From NCBI RefSeq assembly GCF_014648175.1, contig NZ_BMQP01000023.1, positions 1-64,000 of the forward strand: a stretch of DNA of 64,000 nt, given 5' to 3'. The notes beneath the pieces are model-generated. The model was not told where the DNA came from. It worked only from the letters and a program-made list of their open reading frames with translations, and searched no databases. This document shows positions 51,808 through 60,574 of this stretch, one piece after another. The stretch is from Planobispora rosea (GTDB taxonomy: Bacteria > Actinomycetota > Actinomycetes > Streptosporangiales > Streptosporangiaceae). Position 1 is the stretch's first letter; each line of letters begins with the position of its first letter. The position numbers and the translations under genes are program-made.

Positions 51808-51910
51808 CGGGATCACGCGGTCCCGCCGGGGGTCGTCTGGCAGCCGCCAGGCGCACCTGAGCGGTTGCGGACGTTCACCGGCTGCCCGCCGTACGGTGGG
51901 CGCCGGGAAG

Positions 51911-51936
51911 GCCGGTACGGCGCTCGCCGTACCGGC
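51911..51936. terminator. 12-bp palindromic hairpin after sucCD
   Basis: GCCGGTACGGCG and CGCCGTACCGGC are perfect complements separated by CT, 104 bases after the sucD stop. There is no T-run. It lies in a gene-free stretch (51808-52096) that otherwise shows only the leader of the next gene. Confidence 0.75.
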
Positions 51937-52096
51937 ACTGTCGTCTACGGGGCGGATTGCCCGGTGGCGGGGAGCGGTGCCGGTTCGGAAGAGGTGCTGG
52001 TTTCGGCGGTGAATGGGATGGTTTCCGGAGGCGTCCCGCGACACGCGGGCCGATGAGGGCCCGTTCACGCGCAAGATCCTGAGACCATCGAGTATT

Positions 52097-53773
52097 GTGA
52101 CGGCCCTTCTCGACCAGCTCCGGACGGCTCCCCGTACCGTCCTGCGCCGTATCCCCCTGTCCGGAGTCGCAGGTGACGACGACGTCCGCCGCCCGCTCCC
52201 CGTCTCCGGGGTGCTCGCCGCGGTCTGGACGCTCGGCGTCGGCCTGGCGGTGCTCACCACGCTCACCCTGATCGGCTGGATCGCCGCGCCCCGCGACGCG
52301 CTCGGCCCCGGCCTGCCCGGGGTGTTCCGCACCGCGGCGCAGCTCTGGCTGGCGGCCCACCACGCCGGGTTCGCGATCCCCGGCGGGTCGGTCGGGCTGA
52401 TCCCGCTCGGATTGATGATCCTGCCCACGTTCCTGCTCTACCGCGCCGGGATCTGGATGGCCCGGGACGCCGACCTGCGGCTGCGGATGCCCGCCCGGCT
52501 CCCCAAGGACAGCCCGAAGGACGAGGCCACGGCCCGCCGCAGGGCCCAGCTCGTCCTGGTCGGGCAGGCGGGAGTCTCGCTGGCGGCGCCGTACGCGCTG
52601 CTGGCCGGGGGGATCACCTTCGTCGCCCGCAACGAGATCACCCAGCCGTTCCTGGGTGACGTGCTGATCAGTCATTTCGCGCTGGGCTTCCTGGCCGGCG
52701 CGCTGGGCACCGTCAGGGTGATCGGGCCGTGGCGGTCGATGGTGCGCCTGCTGCCGGAGCGCACCCGGTCGGTCGTGGCCGGTACGGCCGCCGCGACGGG
52801 AGTCATGCTTGCCGCGGGCGCCGCCCTGGTGCTCGGGGCCGTCGTGGTGGGCTTCGACCAGGTGCGGCAGCTGACCGACGTGCTGGCGCCGGGGTTCGTC
52901 GGGGGCCTGCTGCTCCTGCTGGTCCAGGGGCTCTACCTGCTCAACGCGTTCATCTGGGGGATGGCCTACATCGCCGGGCCGGGCTTCGCCGTCGGCACCG
53001 GCACGCTGGTCGCCCCGACCGGTGTGCAGCTGGGCACGGTGCCGAGCCTGCCCATCCTGGGCGCGCTCCCGGAGGCGGGGCCCACCCCGGCCTGGGTGAT
53101 GGCGGTGATAGCGGTGCCGTTCGTGGCCGGCGCGGTGGGAGGCGTCGTGCTCGTCCGGGTCGCCCCCTCGCCCTCATACGAGGGGGCGCCCCTGTGGGGG
53201 TTCGCCTGCGGCATCGCGACCGGTTGCGTGGCCGGGCTGCTGGCGGCGCTGTCCGGGGGCTCGCTCGGCGGGTCCAGGCTCGCCGCGATGGGCCCGTCCG
53301 GGTGGGAGGTCATGCTCTCGGTGACGCTGGAGACCGGCGTCGCCGCCGGGATCTCGGCGGGGCTGGCCAACTGGTGGCTCATGTTCCGGGGCCAGCACCC
53401 CGCCGTCGTCAAGGCCGCCGCCAAGGTCGGCACGGCCACGGCCCCGGTCCGCAAGGCGGGCGTCAAGCTGGCCAAGGCCGCCGGGTCGGTGGCGAGCAAG
53501 GCCGGTTTCGCCGAGGCGGGCGACTCGCGGGTGCTTCCCGGTCACTGGCTGGACGCCACCGAGTGCGACACCCAGCCGATCCCGGTCATCCGGGACGACT
53601 GGGAGGACGAGCACGCCTCGGCCGCGGCGGAGGCCCGGGGCAAGACCTCCGGTAAGGCCCCGCGTCCCCGCCCCGAGGAACCCCGGCCGCCCCGGCGCGA
53701 CATCGTCGACGAGACCGACGACAAGGGCGGCCACGTCATCTATCTCGACCCCTACGCCTGGGACCGCGACTGA
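52097..53773 (+). CDS. DUF6350 (PerM-like) multi-pass membrane protein
   Basis: The protein is about 558 residues with roughly ten hydrophobic helices and a cytoplasmic Lys/Ala-rich C-terminal tail of about 130 residues (KAAAKVGTATAPVRKAGVKLAKAAG, then the acidic end). It looks like the actinobacterial DUF6350/PerM group that in mycobacteria supports cell division. Gene order sucCD-membrane protein-purN-purH is the usual context. Start GTG 52097 places the first helix soon after; no clear ribosome site is seen and a start at 52013 is possible. Confidence 0.8.
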   Translation: MTALLDQLRTAPRTVLRRIPLSGVAGDDDVRRPLPVSGVLAAVWTLGVGLAVLTTLTLIGWIAAPRDALGPGLPGVFRTAAQLWLAAHHAGFAIPGGSVGLIPLGLMILPTFLLYRAGIWMARDADLRLRMPARLPKDSPKDEATARRRAQLVLVGQAGVSLAAPYALLAGGITFVARNEITQPFLGDVLISHFALGFLAGALGTVRVIGPWRSMVRLLPERTRSVVAGTAAATGVMLAAGAALVLGAVVVGFDQVRQLTDVLAPGFVGGLLLLLVQGLYLLNAFIWGMAYIAGPGFAVGTGTLVAPTGVQLGTVPSLPILGALPEAGPTPAWVMAVIAVPFVAGAVGGVVLVRVAPSPSYEGAPLWGFACGIATGCVAGLLAALSGGSLGGSRLAAMGPSGWEVMLSVTLETGVAAGISAGLANWWLMFRGQHPAVVKAAAKVGTATAPVRKAGVKLAKAAGSVASKAGFAEAGDSRVLPGHWLDATECDTQPIPVIRDDWEDEHASAAAEARGKTSGKAPRPRPEEPRPPRRDIVDETDDKGGHVIYLDPYAWDRD

Positions 53774-53786
53774 CCCCGGCCGGGTG

Positions 53787-54746
53787 TCACCGCCCGGCGA
53801 ACCGGTCGGTCGCGGCGAGGATCGCGTCGCGCATCGCGTCGCTGCCGGTGTGCCCCGAGTCCTCGATGACGATCAGCTCCGCGTCGGGCCAGGCGCGGGC
53901 CAGCTCCCAGGCGGTGCCGACCGGGGATCCCATGTCGTGGCGGCCGTGGATCAGGACGCCCGGGATCCCGGCCAGCCGCCCCGCGTCGCGCAGCAGCGCG
54001 CCCTCCTCCAGCCATGCCCCGTGGGCGAAGTAGTGCGCGCAGATCCGGACGAACGCCAGCAGGTCGTCCGGCGGCTGGTCGCCATAGGCGCCCGGCGTGC
54101 CGTTCGACTCCAGGGAGATCACCGCGTCCTCCCAGGTCGTCCAGTCGATGGCGGCCTTCGCCCGGACGTCCGGGTCGGGGTGCTCCATGAGCCGCGCGTA
54201 GGCCGCGACGAGGTCGCCGTCGCGGTCGGCCTCGGGGACGCCGGCCCGGAACCGGTCCCACTGCTCGGGGAAGAAGCGCCCGACGCCCCGGTAGAGCCAG
54301 TCGATCTCCGAGCGCCGGGTCGTGGTGACGGCGGGGATGACGATCTCCGAGACCCGCTCGGGGTGGCGCTCGGCGTAGGCGAGGATCAGGGTGGATCCCC
54401 ACGAGCCGCCGTACAGCAGCCAGCGGTCGATGCCCAGGTGCTCGCGGAGCAGCTCCATGTCGGAGAGCAGGTGCTCGGTGGTGTTGAGGCTCATGTCGGT
54501 CGCGGGATCGCTCGCGTGCGGCGTGCTGCGCCCGCAGCCGCGCTGGTCGAACAGGACGATCCGGTAGCGCTCGGGGTCGAAGGTCCGCCGTTGGCCGGCT
54601 GAGCATCCCCCTCCCGGACCACCGTGGACGACGAGGGCGGGCTTGCCGTCCGGGTTGCCGCAGACCTCCCAGTAGACGAGGTTGCCGTCACCGGTGTCGA
54701 GCATGCCGTGGTCGTAGGGCTCGATCGGGGGATGGGGGCTGGCCAT
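53787..54746 (-). CDS. pip: Proline iminopeptidase, alpha/beta hydrolase
   Basis: The 319-residue prolyl aminopeptidase of MEROPS family S33 has the oxyanion motif VHGGPGGG (40-47), DQRGCGRS, nucleophile elbow GGSWGS (Ser115) and a catalytic Asp/His set in HGRHDMGSPV and DSGHTGSD. It removes N-terminal proline from peptides in the cytosol. GGAGGG lies 9 bases before ATG 54746. The gene is divergent from a MarR regulator with a 48-base shared promoter that contains the TAACAG dyad. Confidence 0.94.
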   Translation of the reverse strand: MASPHPPIEPYDHGMLDTGDGNLVYWEVCGNPDGKPALVVHGGPGGGCSAGQRRTFDPERYRIVLFDQRGCGRSTPHASDPATDMSLNTTEHLLSDMELLREHLGIDRWLLYGGSWGSTLILAYAERHPERVSEIVIPAVTTTRRSEIDWLYRGVGRFFPEQWDRFRAGVPEADRDGDLVAAYARLMEHPDPDVRAKAAIDWTTWEDAVISLESNGTPGAYGDQPPDDLLAFVRICAHYFAHGAWLEEGALLRDAGRLAGIPGVLIHGRHDMGSPVGTAWELARAWPDAELIVIEDSGHTGSDAMRDAILAATDRFAGR

Positions 54747-54770
54747 GGCACGGGTTCCCTCCGTCAGATC

Positions 54771-54788
54771 TAACAGTGCTGTTATATT
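54771..54788. promoter_or_regulatory. Operator and -10 element in the pip/marR divergent promoter
   Basis: TAACAG-TG-CTGTTA (54771-54784) is a 14-base dyad centred in the 48-base gap between two starts. TATATT (54783-54788) overlaps its right arm and is about 7 bases before ATG 54795, the spacing expected for a leaderless transcript of the MarR gene. Binding at the dyad would block RNA polymerase, fitting autorepression. Confidence 0.7.
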
Positions 54789-54794
54789 TTAACC

Positions 54795-55355
54795 ATGGAA
54801 GTCCCTCCCCGCGGTCCCGCGATTCTCGGGACGCGACTGCGTCATCTGCTCGAACTGCTGGACGGGGACGTCGCCGCCGTCTACGCCGATCTCGGACTGG
54901 CGCATTTCCGCCCCCGGTTCACCCCGGTCGTCAGGGTGCTGGCCGCCTCAGGGCCCCGCTCGATCCGCGACCTGGCGCGCGCCATCGGGGTCACGCACTC
55001 CGCGGCGAGCCAGACCGTGGCCCAGATGGCCAGGGACGGGCTGGTCTCCCTCGCGCCGGGTGAGGACGCACGCCAGAGGATCGTCGGGCTCACGCCGAAG
55101 GCCGAGTCGCTCGTGCCGACGCTGGAGGCGGAGTGGGCGGCCACCGCCGCCGCGGCCGCCGCCCTCGAAGCAGAGCTGTCGTTCCCGTTGAGCCGGATCC
55201 TCGACGAGGCGCTGGAGGCCCTGGAGAGGCGGTCGATGCGGCAGCGGATCGCCGATGCGGCGCCCGGCCTCACCACCGGTGCGGCGGCTAGCCTCACCGC
55301 CGGTGCGGAACCCGGCCTCACCGCCGGCCGCGCACCGGACGGCGGCGAGGAGTGA
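54795..55355 (+). CDS. MarR family transcriptional regulator
   Basis: The 186-residue protein has a winged helix-turn-helix at about 37-100 (FTPVVRVLAASGPRSIRDLARAIGVTHSAASQTVAQMARDGLV) flanked by dimerisation helices. The tail after residue 155 carries three Thr/Ala/Gly-rich repeats and no recognised motif. It is divergent from the proline iminopeptidase gene with an overlapping operator dyad, so it probably represses itself and pip. Ligand unknown. No ribosome site precedes ATG 54795, in line with leaderless translation. Confidence 0.92.
   Translation: MEVPPRGPAILGTRLRHLLELLDGDVAAVYADLGLAHFRPRFTPVVRVLAASGPRSIRDLARAIGVTHSAASQTVAQMARDGLVSLAPGEDARQRIVGLTPKAESLVPTLEAEWAATAAAAAALEAELSFPLSRILDEALEALERRSMRQRIADAAPGLTTGAAASLTAGAEPGLTAGRAPDGGEE
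55263..55334. repeat. In-frame 24-nt minisatellite, three copies
   Basis: Three contiguous 24-base units (55263-55286, 55287-55310, 55311-55334) encode PGLTTGAA, ASLTAGAE and PGLTAGRA at the C-terminal end of the MarR protein. Confidence 0.88.
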
Positions 55356-55394
55356 GAGCCGGGGAGGGAGCGAGGACGAGGGAGGGAGCGGGGA

Positions 55395-55805
55395 TCAGGG
55401 AGGGAACGGGAACTCGAGGCTTCCGGGCTCCACGAACGGGAACCGCTTCTCCATGGCCCGCTCCAGCCGCTCCACGCACTCGTTCTGGGCGGTGACCGTA
55501 CCCGCCCCGATCTTGCACTCGGCGTAGGCGGACAGCTCGTCGCTGAGGTAGAACTGCAGCGCCGTCACCGAGAGCGAGACCAGGAGCGCCAGCGACGACA
55601 GGACGATCCCCGCGACGGCCGCGCCGGTGGGTTTCGAGACCAGCTTGAGCGTGGGGATCGCACGGATCGAGACGACGAGTGCGAACAGCGACATGACCAC
55701 CCCCGCCAGGGGGAGGACGAACGTCAGCACGACCGCCGCGAACGCCAGCCACAACGCCCGCCGTCCCGCACCCTCGGCGGGCCGTAGCTGGACCGGTGTC
55801 GTCAC
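55395..55805 (-). CDS. Small membrane protein with DUF4190-like helices
   Basis: The 136-residue protein has two hydrophobic helices in the first 80 residues (AAVVLTFVLPLAGVVMSLFAL and GIVLSSLALLVSLSVTAL) and a soluble C-terminal end with two cysteines (ECKIGAG and ECVERLE). This resembles DUF4190 proteins of actinobacteria. GTG 55805 has AAGGAGG 8 bases upstream. It is divergent from purN and convergent with the MarR gene. Function unknown. Confidence 0.75.
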   Translation of the reverse strand: MTTPVQLRPAEGAGRRALWLAFAAVVLTFVLPLAGVVMSLFALVVSIRAIPTLKLVSKPTGAAVAGIVLSSLALLVSLSVTALQFYLSDELSAYAECKIGAGTVTAQNECVERLERAMEKRFPFVEPGSLEFPFPP

Positions 55806-55888
55806 CTGCAGGACCTCCTTGCGTCACGTGAGCCGGGGGGCCGATACCCTTGCACCGGCGTGAGTCCCCGTCCGAATGGAGTGCGTCG

Positions 55889-56524
55889 GTGTCATCCCAG
55901 GCCGTTCGGCTTGTGGTTCTCGTGTCCGGCTCAGGAACCAACCTACAGGCCCTGCTGGACGCTGTGGCGAATGAGGGCTACGGCGCCCGGATCGTGGCGG
56001 TGGGCGCCGATCGTGAGGGCATCGAGGGACTGTCCCGCGCGGAGCGCGCCGGGGTGCCGACCTTCGTCGAACGCGTCCCCGACCACCCGACCCGTGAGGC
56101 GTGGGATCTGGCGATCGCAGAGAAGATCGCCGAGTACAAGCCCGACCTGGTCGTCTGCGCGGGGTTCATGAAGATCCTCGGGGCCCCGACGCTGGACGCC
56201 TTCCCCGTGCTCAACACCCACCCGGCGCTGCTGCCCTCCTTCCCCGGGGCGCACGGGGTCCGCGACGCCCTCGCCCACGGCGTGCGGGTCACCGGCTGCA
56301 CCGTGATGCTCGCCGACGCCGGGGTGGACACCGGGCCGATCATCGCCCAGGAGGCCGTCCGCGTCTACGACGGCGACGACGAGCACACGCTGCACGAGCG
56401 CATCAAGACCGTCGAGCGCGGCCTGCTCGTCGAGACCGTCGGCCGGATGGCCCGCGAGGGCTGGACCGTGACCGGCAGGACCGTCCGCATCGGGCGGTTC
56501 CGCGACCTCGGGCACGCCGGTTAG
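55889..56524 (+). CDS. purN: Phosphoribosylglycinamide formyltransferase 1
   Basis: The 211-residue enzyme catalyses the third step of purine biosynthesis, formylating GAR with 10-formyl-THF. Motifs are VLVSGSGTNLQALLD (GAR binding), the catalytic set Asn-His in VLNTHPALLPSFPG and Asp in DAGVDTGPI. GTG 55889 has GGAG 8 bases upstream and gives the standard family N-terminus; a start at 55850 would add 13 residues. purH follows 116 bases downstream on the same strand. Confidence 0.96.
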   Translation: MSSQAVRLVVLVSGSGTNLQALLDAVANEGYGARIVAVGADREGIEGLSRAERAGVPTFVERVPDHPTREAWDLAIAEKIAEYKPDLVVCAGFMKILGAPTLDAFPVLNTHPALLPSFPGAHGVRDALAHGVRVTGCTVMLADAGVDTGPIIAQEAVRVYDGDDEHTLHERIKTVERGLLVETVGRMAREGWTVTGRTVRIGRFRDLGHAG

Positions 56525-56640
56525 CCGGCGGGTCCCGTGACCCCCGGGCGCCGGTCCCCCCGGACCGCCCGGCCACCTCGGACGACCCGGCGCACGAGCC
56601 GGGCGCCCCGGATCACCGGAAGCAACAGGAGGACCAGGAA

Positions 56641-58185
56641 GTGACCCGCATCGCCATCCGGCGCGCGTTGATCGCGGTGTACGACAAGAGCGGGCTGGAG
56701 GAGCTGGCGCGCGGACTCGACGCCGCGGGGGTGGAGATCGTCTCCACCGGCGGCACCGCAGCGAAGATCGCTTCCTTCGGTGTCCCGGTCACCCCGGTGG
56801 AGGCGCTGACCGGCTTCCCCGAGTGCCTGGACGGCCGCGTCAAGACCCTGCACCCGCGCGTGCACGCCGGCCTGCTGGCCGACAGCGGCAACCCGGCCCA
56901 CCTCGCGCAGCTGGAAGAGCTGGAGATCGACCCGTTCCAGCTGGTCGTGGTCAACCTCTACCCGTTCCAGGAGACCGTCGCCTCCGGCGCCTCCGACGCC
57001 GAGTGCGTGGAGCAGATCGACATCGGCGGCCCGGCGATGATCCGCGCCGCCGCCAAGAACCACGGAACCGTGGCGGTCGTGGTGAACCCCGGATCGTACG
57101 GCGAGGTGCTCGCCGCGGTCGCCGAGGGCGGCTTCACCGTCACCGAGCGCCGCCGCCTGGCCGCCGCCGCCTACGCCCACACCGCCGCCTACGACACCGC
57201 GGTGGCCTCCTGGTTCGCCAACGTGTACGCGGCGGAGGGCGACGCCTGGCCGGTCTTCATGGGCGCCTCCTGGGAACTGGCGACGCCGCTGCGCTACGGC
57301 GAGAACCCGCACCAGCGCGCCGCCCTCTACAGCGCGGGCACCGGCGGGCTGGCCGGGGCCGAGCAGCTGCACGGCAAGGAGATGTCCTACAACAACTACC
57401 TCGACGCCGACGCCGCCTGGCGGGCCGCCTGGGACTTCGCCGAGCCCGCCGTGGCCATCATCAAGCACCAGAACCCGTGCGGTATCGCGGTCGGCGCCGA
57501 CGTGGCCGAGGCGCACCGCAAGGCGCACGCCTGCGACCCGGTCTCGGCCTACGGCGGGGTGATCGCCGTCAACGGCGAGGTCACCGAGGAGCTGGCCCGG
57601 CAGATCGCCGAGGTGTTCACCGAGGTCGTGGTGGCCACCGGGTTCAGCGACGGGGCGCTGGCCGTACTGACCGGGAAGAAGAACATCCGGCTGCTGGCCT
57701 GCCCGCAGGGCCCGGCCAACGCGGCCGAGTTCCGCCGGATCGACGGCGGCCTGCTGGTGCAGACGGCCGACCGGGTGGACGCCCCCGGCGACGCGCCCGG
57801 CACCTGGGAGCTCAAGGCCGGTCCCGCGGCCTCCCCCGAGGTCCTCGCCGACCTGGCCTTCGCCTGGAAGGCGTGCCGCTCGGTGAAGTCCAACGCGATC
57901 CTGCTCGCCTCCGACGGGGCGAGCGTCGGCGTGGGCATGGGGCAGGTCAACCGGGTGGATTCGGCCCAGCTCGCGGTCGCCCGCGCGGGCGACCGCGCCA
58001 AGGGTTCGGTCGGGGCCTCCGACGCGTTCTTCCCGTTCGCCGACGGCCTGAAGATCCTCATCGACGCGGGCGTGAAGGCGGTCGTGGAGCCGGGCGGCTC
58101 GATCCGGGACGAGGAGGTGATCGCCGCGGCCGAGGCCGCCGGGATCACGCTCTACTTCACCGGCACCCGCCACTTCTTCCACTGA
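56641..58185 (+). CDS. purH: Bifunctional AICAR formyltransferase / IMP cyclohydrolase
   Basis: The 514-residue enzyme makes the last two steps of IMP synthesis. The N-terminal IMP cyclohydrolase (MGS-like) domain shows LIAVYDKSGLEELARGL and STGGTAAKI. The C-terminal AICAR transformylase contains KHQNPCGIAVG, the catalytic KH pair and FPFADGLKILIDAGVKAVVEPGGSIRDEEVI. GTG 56641 is preceded by AGGA. Together with purN and the neighbouring folD it links purine synthesis with one-carbon metabolism. Two hairpins end the transcript. Confidence 0.97.
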   Translation: MTRIAIRRALIAVYDKSGLEELARGLDAAGVEIVSTGGTAAKIASFGVPVTPVEALTGFPECLDGRVKTLHPRVHAGLLADSGNPAHLAQLEELEIDPFQLVVVNLYPFQETVASGASDAECVEQIDIGGPAMIRAAAKNHGTVAVVVNPGSYGEVLAAVAEGGFTVTERRRLAAAAYAHTAAYDTAVASWFANVYAAEGDAWPVFMGASWELATPLRYGENPHQRAALYSAGTGGLAGAEQLHGKEMSYNNYLDADAAWRAAWDFAEPAVAIIKHQNPCGIAVGADVAEAHRKAHACDPVSAYGGVIAVNGEVTEELARQIAEVFTEVVVATGFSDGALAVLTGKKNIRLLACPQGPANAAEFRRIDGGLLVQTADRVDAPGDAPGTWELKAGPAASPEVLADLAFAWKACRSVKSNAILLASDGASVGVGMGQVNRVDSAQLAVARAGDRAKGSVGASDAFFPFADGLKILIDAGVKAVVEPGGSIRDEEVIAAAEAAGITLYFTGTRHFFH

Positions 58186-58189
58186 GGCG

Positions 58190-58234
58190 CCCTCCCGCCC
58201 CGCGGGAGGGGTCCCCGGGGCCGCCGGGCCCCGG
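58190..58234 (+). terminator. Two stacked hairpins after purH
   Basis: CCCTCCCGC/GCGGGAGGG (58190-58198 with 58202-58210) and CCGGGGCC/GGCCCCGG (58215-58222 with 58227-58234) lie directly after the purH stop. They have no T-run, but the double stem is a credible terminator. Confidence 0.75.
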
Positions 58235-58533
58235 CAGACGCGGTACGGCCGTCGCATCCCGCGGCGGCCGTACGGGTTTCCGCGGCGCGATGCGACGGAT
58301 TCCCTGGAACTTTCGCCGAAGCCCTACGCTCGGGGACGGTCCAGCCGATACTTCTGGTGTCGCTCCACATCGCCCCTTCCCTGGAAGACGTCCCGATTCT
58401 CCGGCCGCCACCGGACGGGACACTGGGACAGGTGACAAGAGAGTGGCGAAATGAGCAGGTTATTCGGGTTTGATTGCCTTTGACCTGTGATTAGCCTTGA
58501 GCGTTCCTTCTTCTCGCCTGCTGGAGATCTCCT
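58235..58533. other. Gene-free stretch between purH and the small membrane protein
   Basis: No reading frame with actinobacterial codon bias is seen here on either strand. The last 80 bases are AT-richer and contain TTGATT (58470) and TTAG (58491) elements, which could be a promoter for the 60-residue protein, but the spacing is poor. No RNA gene is recognised. Confidence 0.5.
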
Positions 58534-58716
58534 ATGCCCATGCTCGACCTCATCCTGCCCATCATGGTGATCATCGGTGGTCTCTGGCAGAGCCCGATCG
58601 CGCTGGTGGTGCTCGCTCTCGCCTCGGCGTATCTGAGCGGGAAGCTCGTGGAGGTCATTCCCTTCACGCGCCGGATCATCGAGGCCCGTGAGGCGCGGGA
58701 GGCCGGTCGAGGCTGA
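58534..58716 (+). CDS. Small membrane protein (60 aa)
   Basis: The 60-residue protein has two hydrophobic segments (LDLILPIMVIIGGLW and SPIALVVLALASAYL), then a short helical charged tail (RRIIEAREAREAGRG). GGAG lies 9-10 bases before the ATG, reached through GGAGATCTCCT. The intact reading frame, the ribosome site and an AT-richer promoter region upstream support it as a real gene. Function unknown; it lies upstream of folD. Confidence 0.6.
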   Translation: MPMLDLILPIMVIIGGLWQSPIALVVLALASAYLSGKLVEVIPFTRRIIEAREAREAGRG

Positions 58717-58841
58717 GGTCGAGGTCGAGGCTGAGGCCGCGGGAAGTCCTCCGGGGCTCCGGCGGGACGGGCCGGACGCGGACGGCCCGGCGGGGGCGGT
58801 GAGTCGCCGGACGCCGATGATCTCATGAGAGGGTTGGTCTC

Positions 58842-59687
58842 ATGAGCGCGCAGATTCTGGACGGCAAGGCCACCGCGGCCAAGATCAAGGCAGACCTCAC
58901 GGCCCGGGTGGCCGTGCTGAAGGAGCGGGGGATCACCCCCGGTCTCGGCACGGTCCTCGTGGGCGACGATCCGGGCAGCCAGATCTACGTCGCGGGCAAG
59001 CACCGTGACTGCGCCGAGGTCGGCATCGCCTCCATCCGCCGGGACCTGCCCGCCAACGCCACCCAGGCGGAGCTGGAAGAGGTCATCGACGAGCTCAACG
59101 CCATGCCGGAGTGCACCGGTTACATCGTCCAGCTCCCGCTGCCCAGGCACCTGGACACGCAGGCGGTCCTGGAGCGCATGGACCCGGCCAAGGATGCCGA
59201 CGGCCTGCACCCGGTCAACCTGGGACGCCTGGTCCACATGGTCGACGCCCCGCTGCCCTGCACCCCGCACGGCATCGTCCTCCTCCTGCAGGAGTACGGT
59301 GTGCCGATCAAGGGCGCCGAGGTCGTCGTGGTCGGCCGCGGCATCACCGTGGGCCGCTCGCTCGGCCTGCTGCTCACCCGCCGCAGCGAGAACGCCACCG
59401 TGACCCTCTGCCACACCGGCACCCAGGACCTGGCCGCGCACACCCGCCGTGCCGACGTCGTCGTCGCCGCCGCGGGCGTGCCGCACCTGATCACCGCGGA
59501 CATGGTGAAGCCCGGCGCGGCGGTGCTCGACGTCGGCGTCTCCCGGGTCGAGGGGAAGATCGCCGGCGACGTCGCTCCCGGTGTTGCGGACGTCGCGGGC
59601 TTCCTCACCCCCAACCCCGGCGGTGTGGGCCCGATGACCCGGGCCCTGCTCCTGGCCAACGTGGTCGAGGCCGCCGAACGGGCGTGA
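58842..59687 (+). CDS. folD: Bifunctional methylenetetrahydrofolate dehydrogenase/cyclohydrolase
   Basis: The 281-residue enzyme interconverts 5,10-methylene- and 10-formyl-THF using NADP(H). Motifs are LGTVLVGDDPGSQIYVAGK (substrate domain, with the active-site Lys in GKHRDC), YIVQLPLPRHLD and the Rossmann GRGITVGRSLGLLL, with the family end NPGGVGPMTRALLL. GAGAGGG sits 8 bases upstream. Its product 10-formyl-THF feeds PurN and PurH in the same neighbourhood. A 13-bp hairpin ends the transcript. Confidence 0.97.
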   Translation: MSAQILDGKATAAKIKADLTARVAVLKERGITPGLGTVLVGDDPGSQIYVAGKHRDCAEVGIASIRRDLPANATQAELEEVIDELNAMPECTGYIVQLPLPRHLDTQAVLERMDPAKDADGLHPVNLGRLVHMVDAPLPCTPHGIVLLLQEYGVPIKGAEVVVVGRGITVGRSLGLLLTRRSENATVTLCHTGTQDLAAHTRRADVVVAAAGVPHLITADMVKPGAAVLDVGVSRVEGKIAGDVAPGVADVAGFLTPNPGGVGPMTRALLLANVVEAAERA

Positions 59688-59714
59688 GCCCGCCCCGCAC
59701 ACCGCCCGGCCCGC

Positions 59715-59742
59715 CCCGTGGAGCGTCAGGACGCTCCACGGG
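59715..59742. terminator. 13-bp perfect hairpin between convergent folD and FHA gene
   Basis: Arms 59715-59727 (CCCGTGGAGCGTC) and 59730-59742 are exact complements around AG. A near-copy of the second arm (AGGACGCTCTACGG) follows at 59748 and reaches into the C-terminus of the FHA protein. No T-run; it probably works as a bidirectional terminator. Confidence 0.85.
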
Positions 59743-59745
59743 AGG

Positions 59746-60393
59746 TCAGGACGCTCTACGGCTCACCGAGGTCGGCTGCGGTTCCGGAGCGCCGGCCGCG
59801 CGCTGCGGCGGCACCACCGGGGTGGGCCTGACCAGCCCCAGGGCGACGACCTCGTTGGCCAGCCTGGTGCGCCGGTTGGTGCCCTCCGGGATCCGGAACT
59901 TCTGGTAGAGACGGAGCAGGTGCTGCTTGACCGCGGCCTCGGTCACCACCAGGTCGTCGGCGATCTCGCGCGCGGTCGCCGGTGCGACGAACGCCTCGTC
60001 CGACAGCGCCGGCCGGCACAGCGACGTGAGCACGTCGACCTCCCGCCGGGTCAGTTCCGGAGCCGCGGCGCGGCGGAGCTCGACCTCGGGGACGAAGTCC
60101 TCGCGGGGGACTCCGCCGATCCTGCCCCGGGCGGCGCCGAAGGAGACGACGTCGCCGTCGTCGAGGACCCTCCGGGCGATCGGCCTGCCGTTCACCCGTG
60201 TGCCGTTGCGGGACAGGCCCAGGTCAACGACGTACACGTAGGGTCCGCGCCGGACGAATTCCGCGTGCAACCGGGACACACTCGGGTCGGTGAGGCGGAT
60301 GTCGACTCCTCGGCCGCGTCCGACCGTCGTGATCTCGGGGCGCAACGGGACCACCTCGCCGGTGTCCTCGATGCGTATGAACGGCCCCTCCAC
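59746..60393 (-). CDS. FHA domain protein with C-terminal helix-turn-helix
   Basis: The 215-residue protein has an N-terminal FHA domain (about 20-90) that binds phosphothreonine: VGRGRGVDIRLTDPSVSRLHAEF and DLGLSRNGTRVNGRPI. A LuxR-type or winged HTH region (about 112-190, LTRREVDVLTSLCRP, AREIADDLVVTEAAVKQHLLRLYQKF) and a Pro/Arg-rich tail follow. A phospho-switchable transcription regulator acting downstream of Ser/Thr kinases is the likely role. It is convergent with folD and divergent from the citrate synthase gene (181 bases apart). Confidence 0.88.
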   Translation of the reverse strand: MEGPFIRIEDTGEVVPLRPEITTVGRGRGVDIRLTDPSVSRLHAEFVRRGPYVYVVDLGLSRNGTRVNGRPIARRVLDDGDVVSFGAARGRIGGVPREDFVPEVELRRAAAPELTRREVDVLTSLCRPALSDEAFVAPATAREIADDLVVTEAAVKQHLLRLYQKFRIPEGTNRRTRLANEVVALGLVRPTPVVPPQRAAGAPEPQPTSVSRRAS

Positions 60394-60539
60394 GGCAGTT
60401 CCTCCCCAGGTAGCCCGCCGTAACTATTACTACAGCTCCGGCTTACCCAAACGAGGGGATGGGGAATCGCCTTTGCCAGAAGCAGAATCCTTCGTGAAAT
60501 TGGTCTGGACCTCTCTGAGAGGCTTCACCTGCTCGCGGG

Positions 60540-60545
60540 TAGACT
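60540..60545 (+). promoter_or_regulatory. Candidate -10 element of citrate synthase gene
   Basis: TAGACT lies 30 bases before the ATG and CGGAGG lies 8 bases before it (60561-60566). No convincing -35 is seen, so this is a tentative promoter. Confidence 0.4.
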
Positions 60546-60574
60546 TCGGGCGAAGATAAGCGGAGGAAACACTC

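Noticed and set aside
58235..58533. Possible small RNA or tRNA in the gap after purH
   Set aside because: No cloverleaf, no recognisable RNA family, and no clear promoter-terminator pair.
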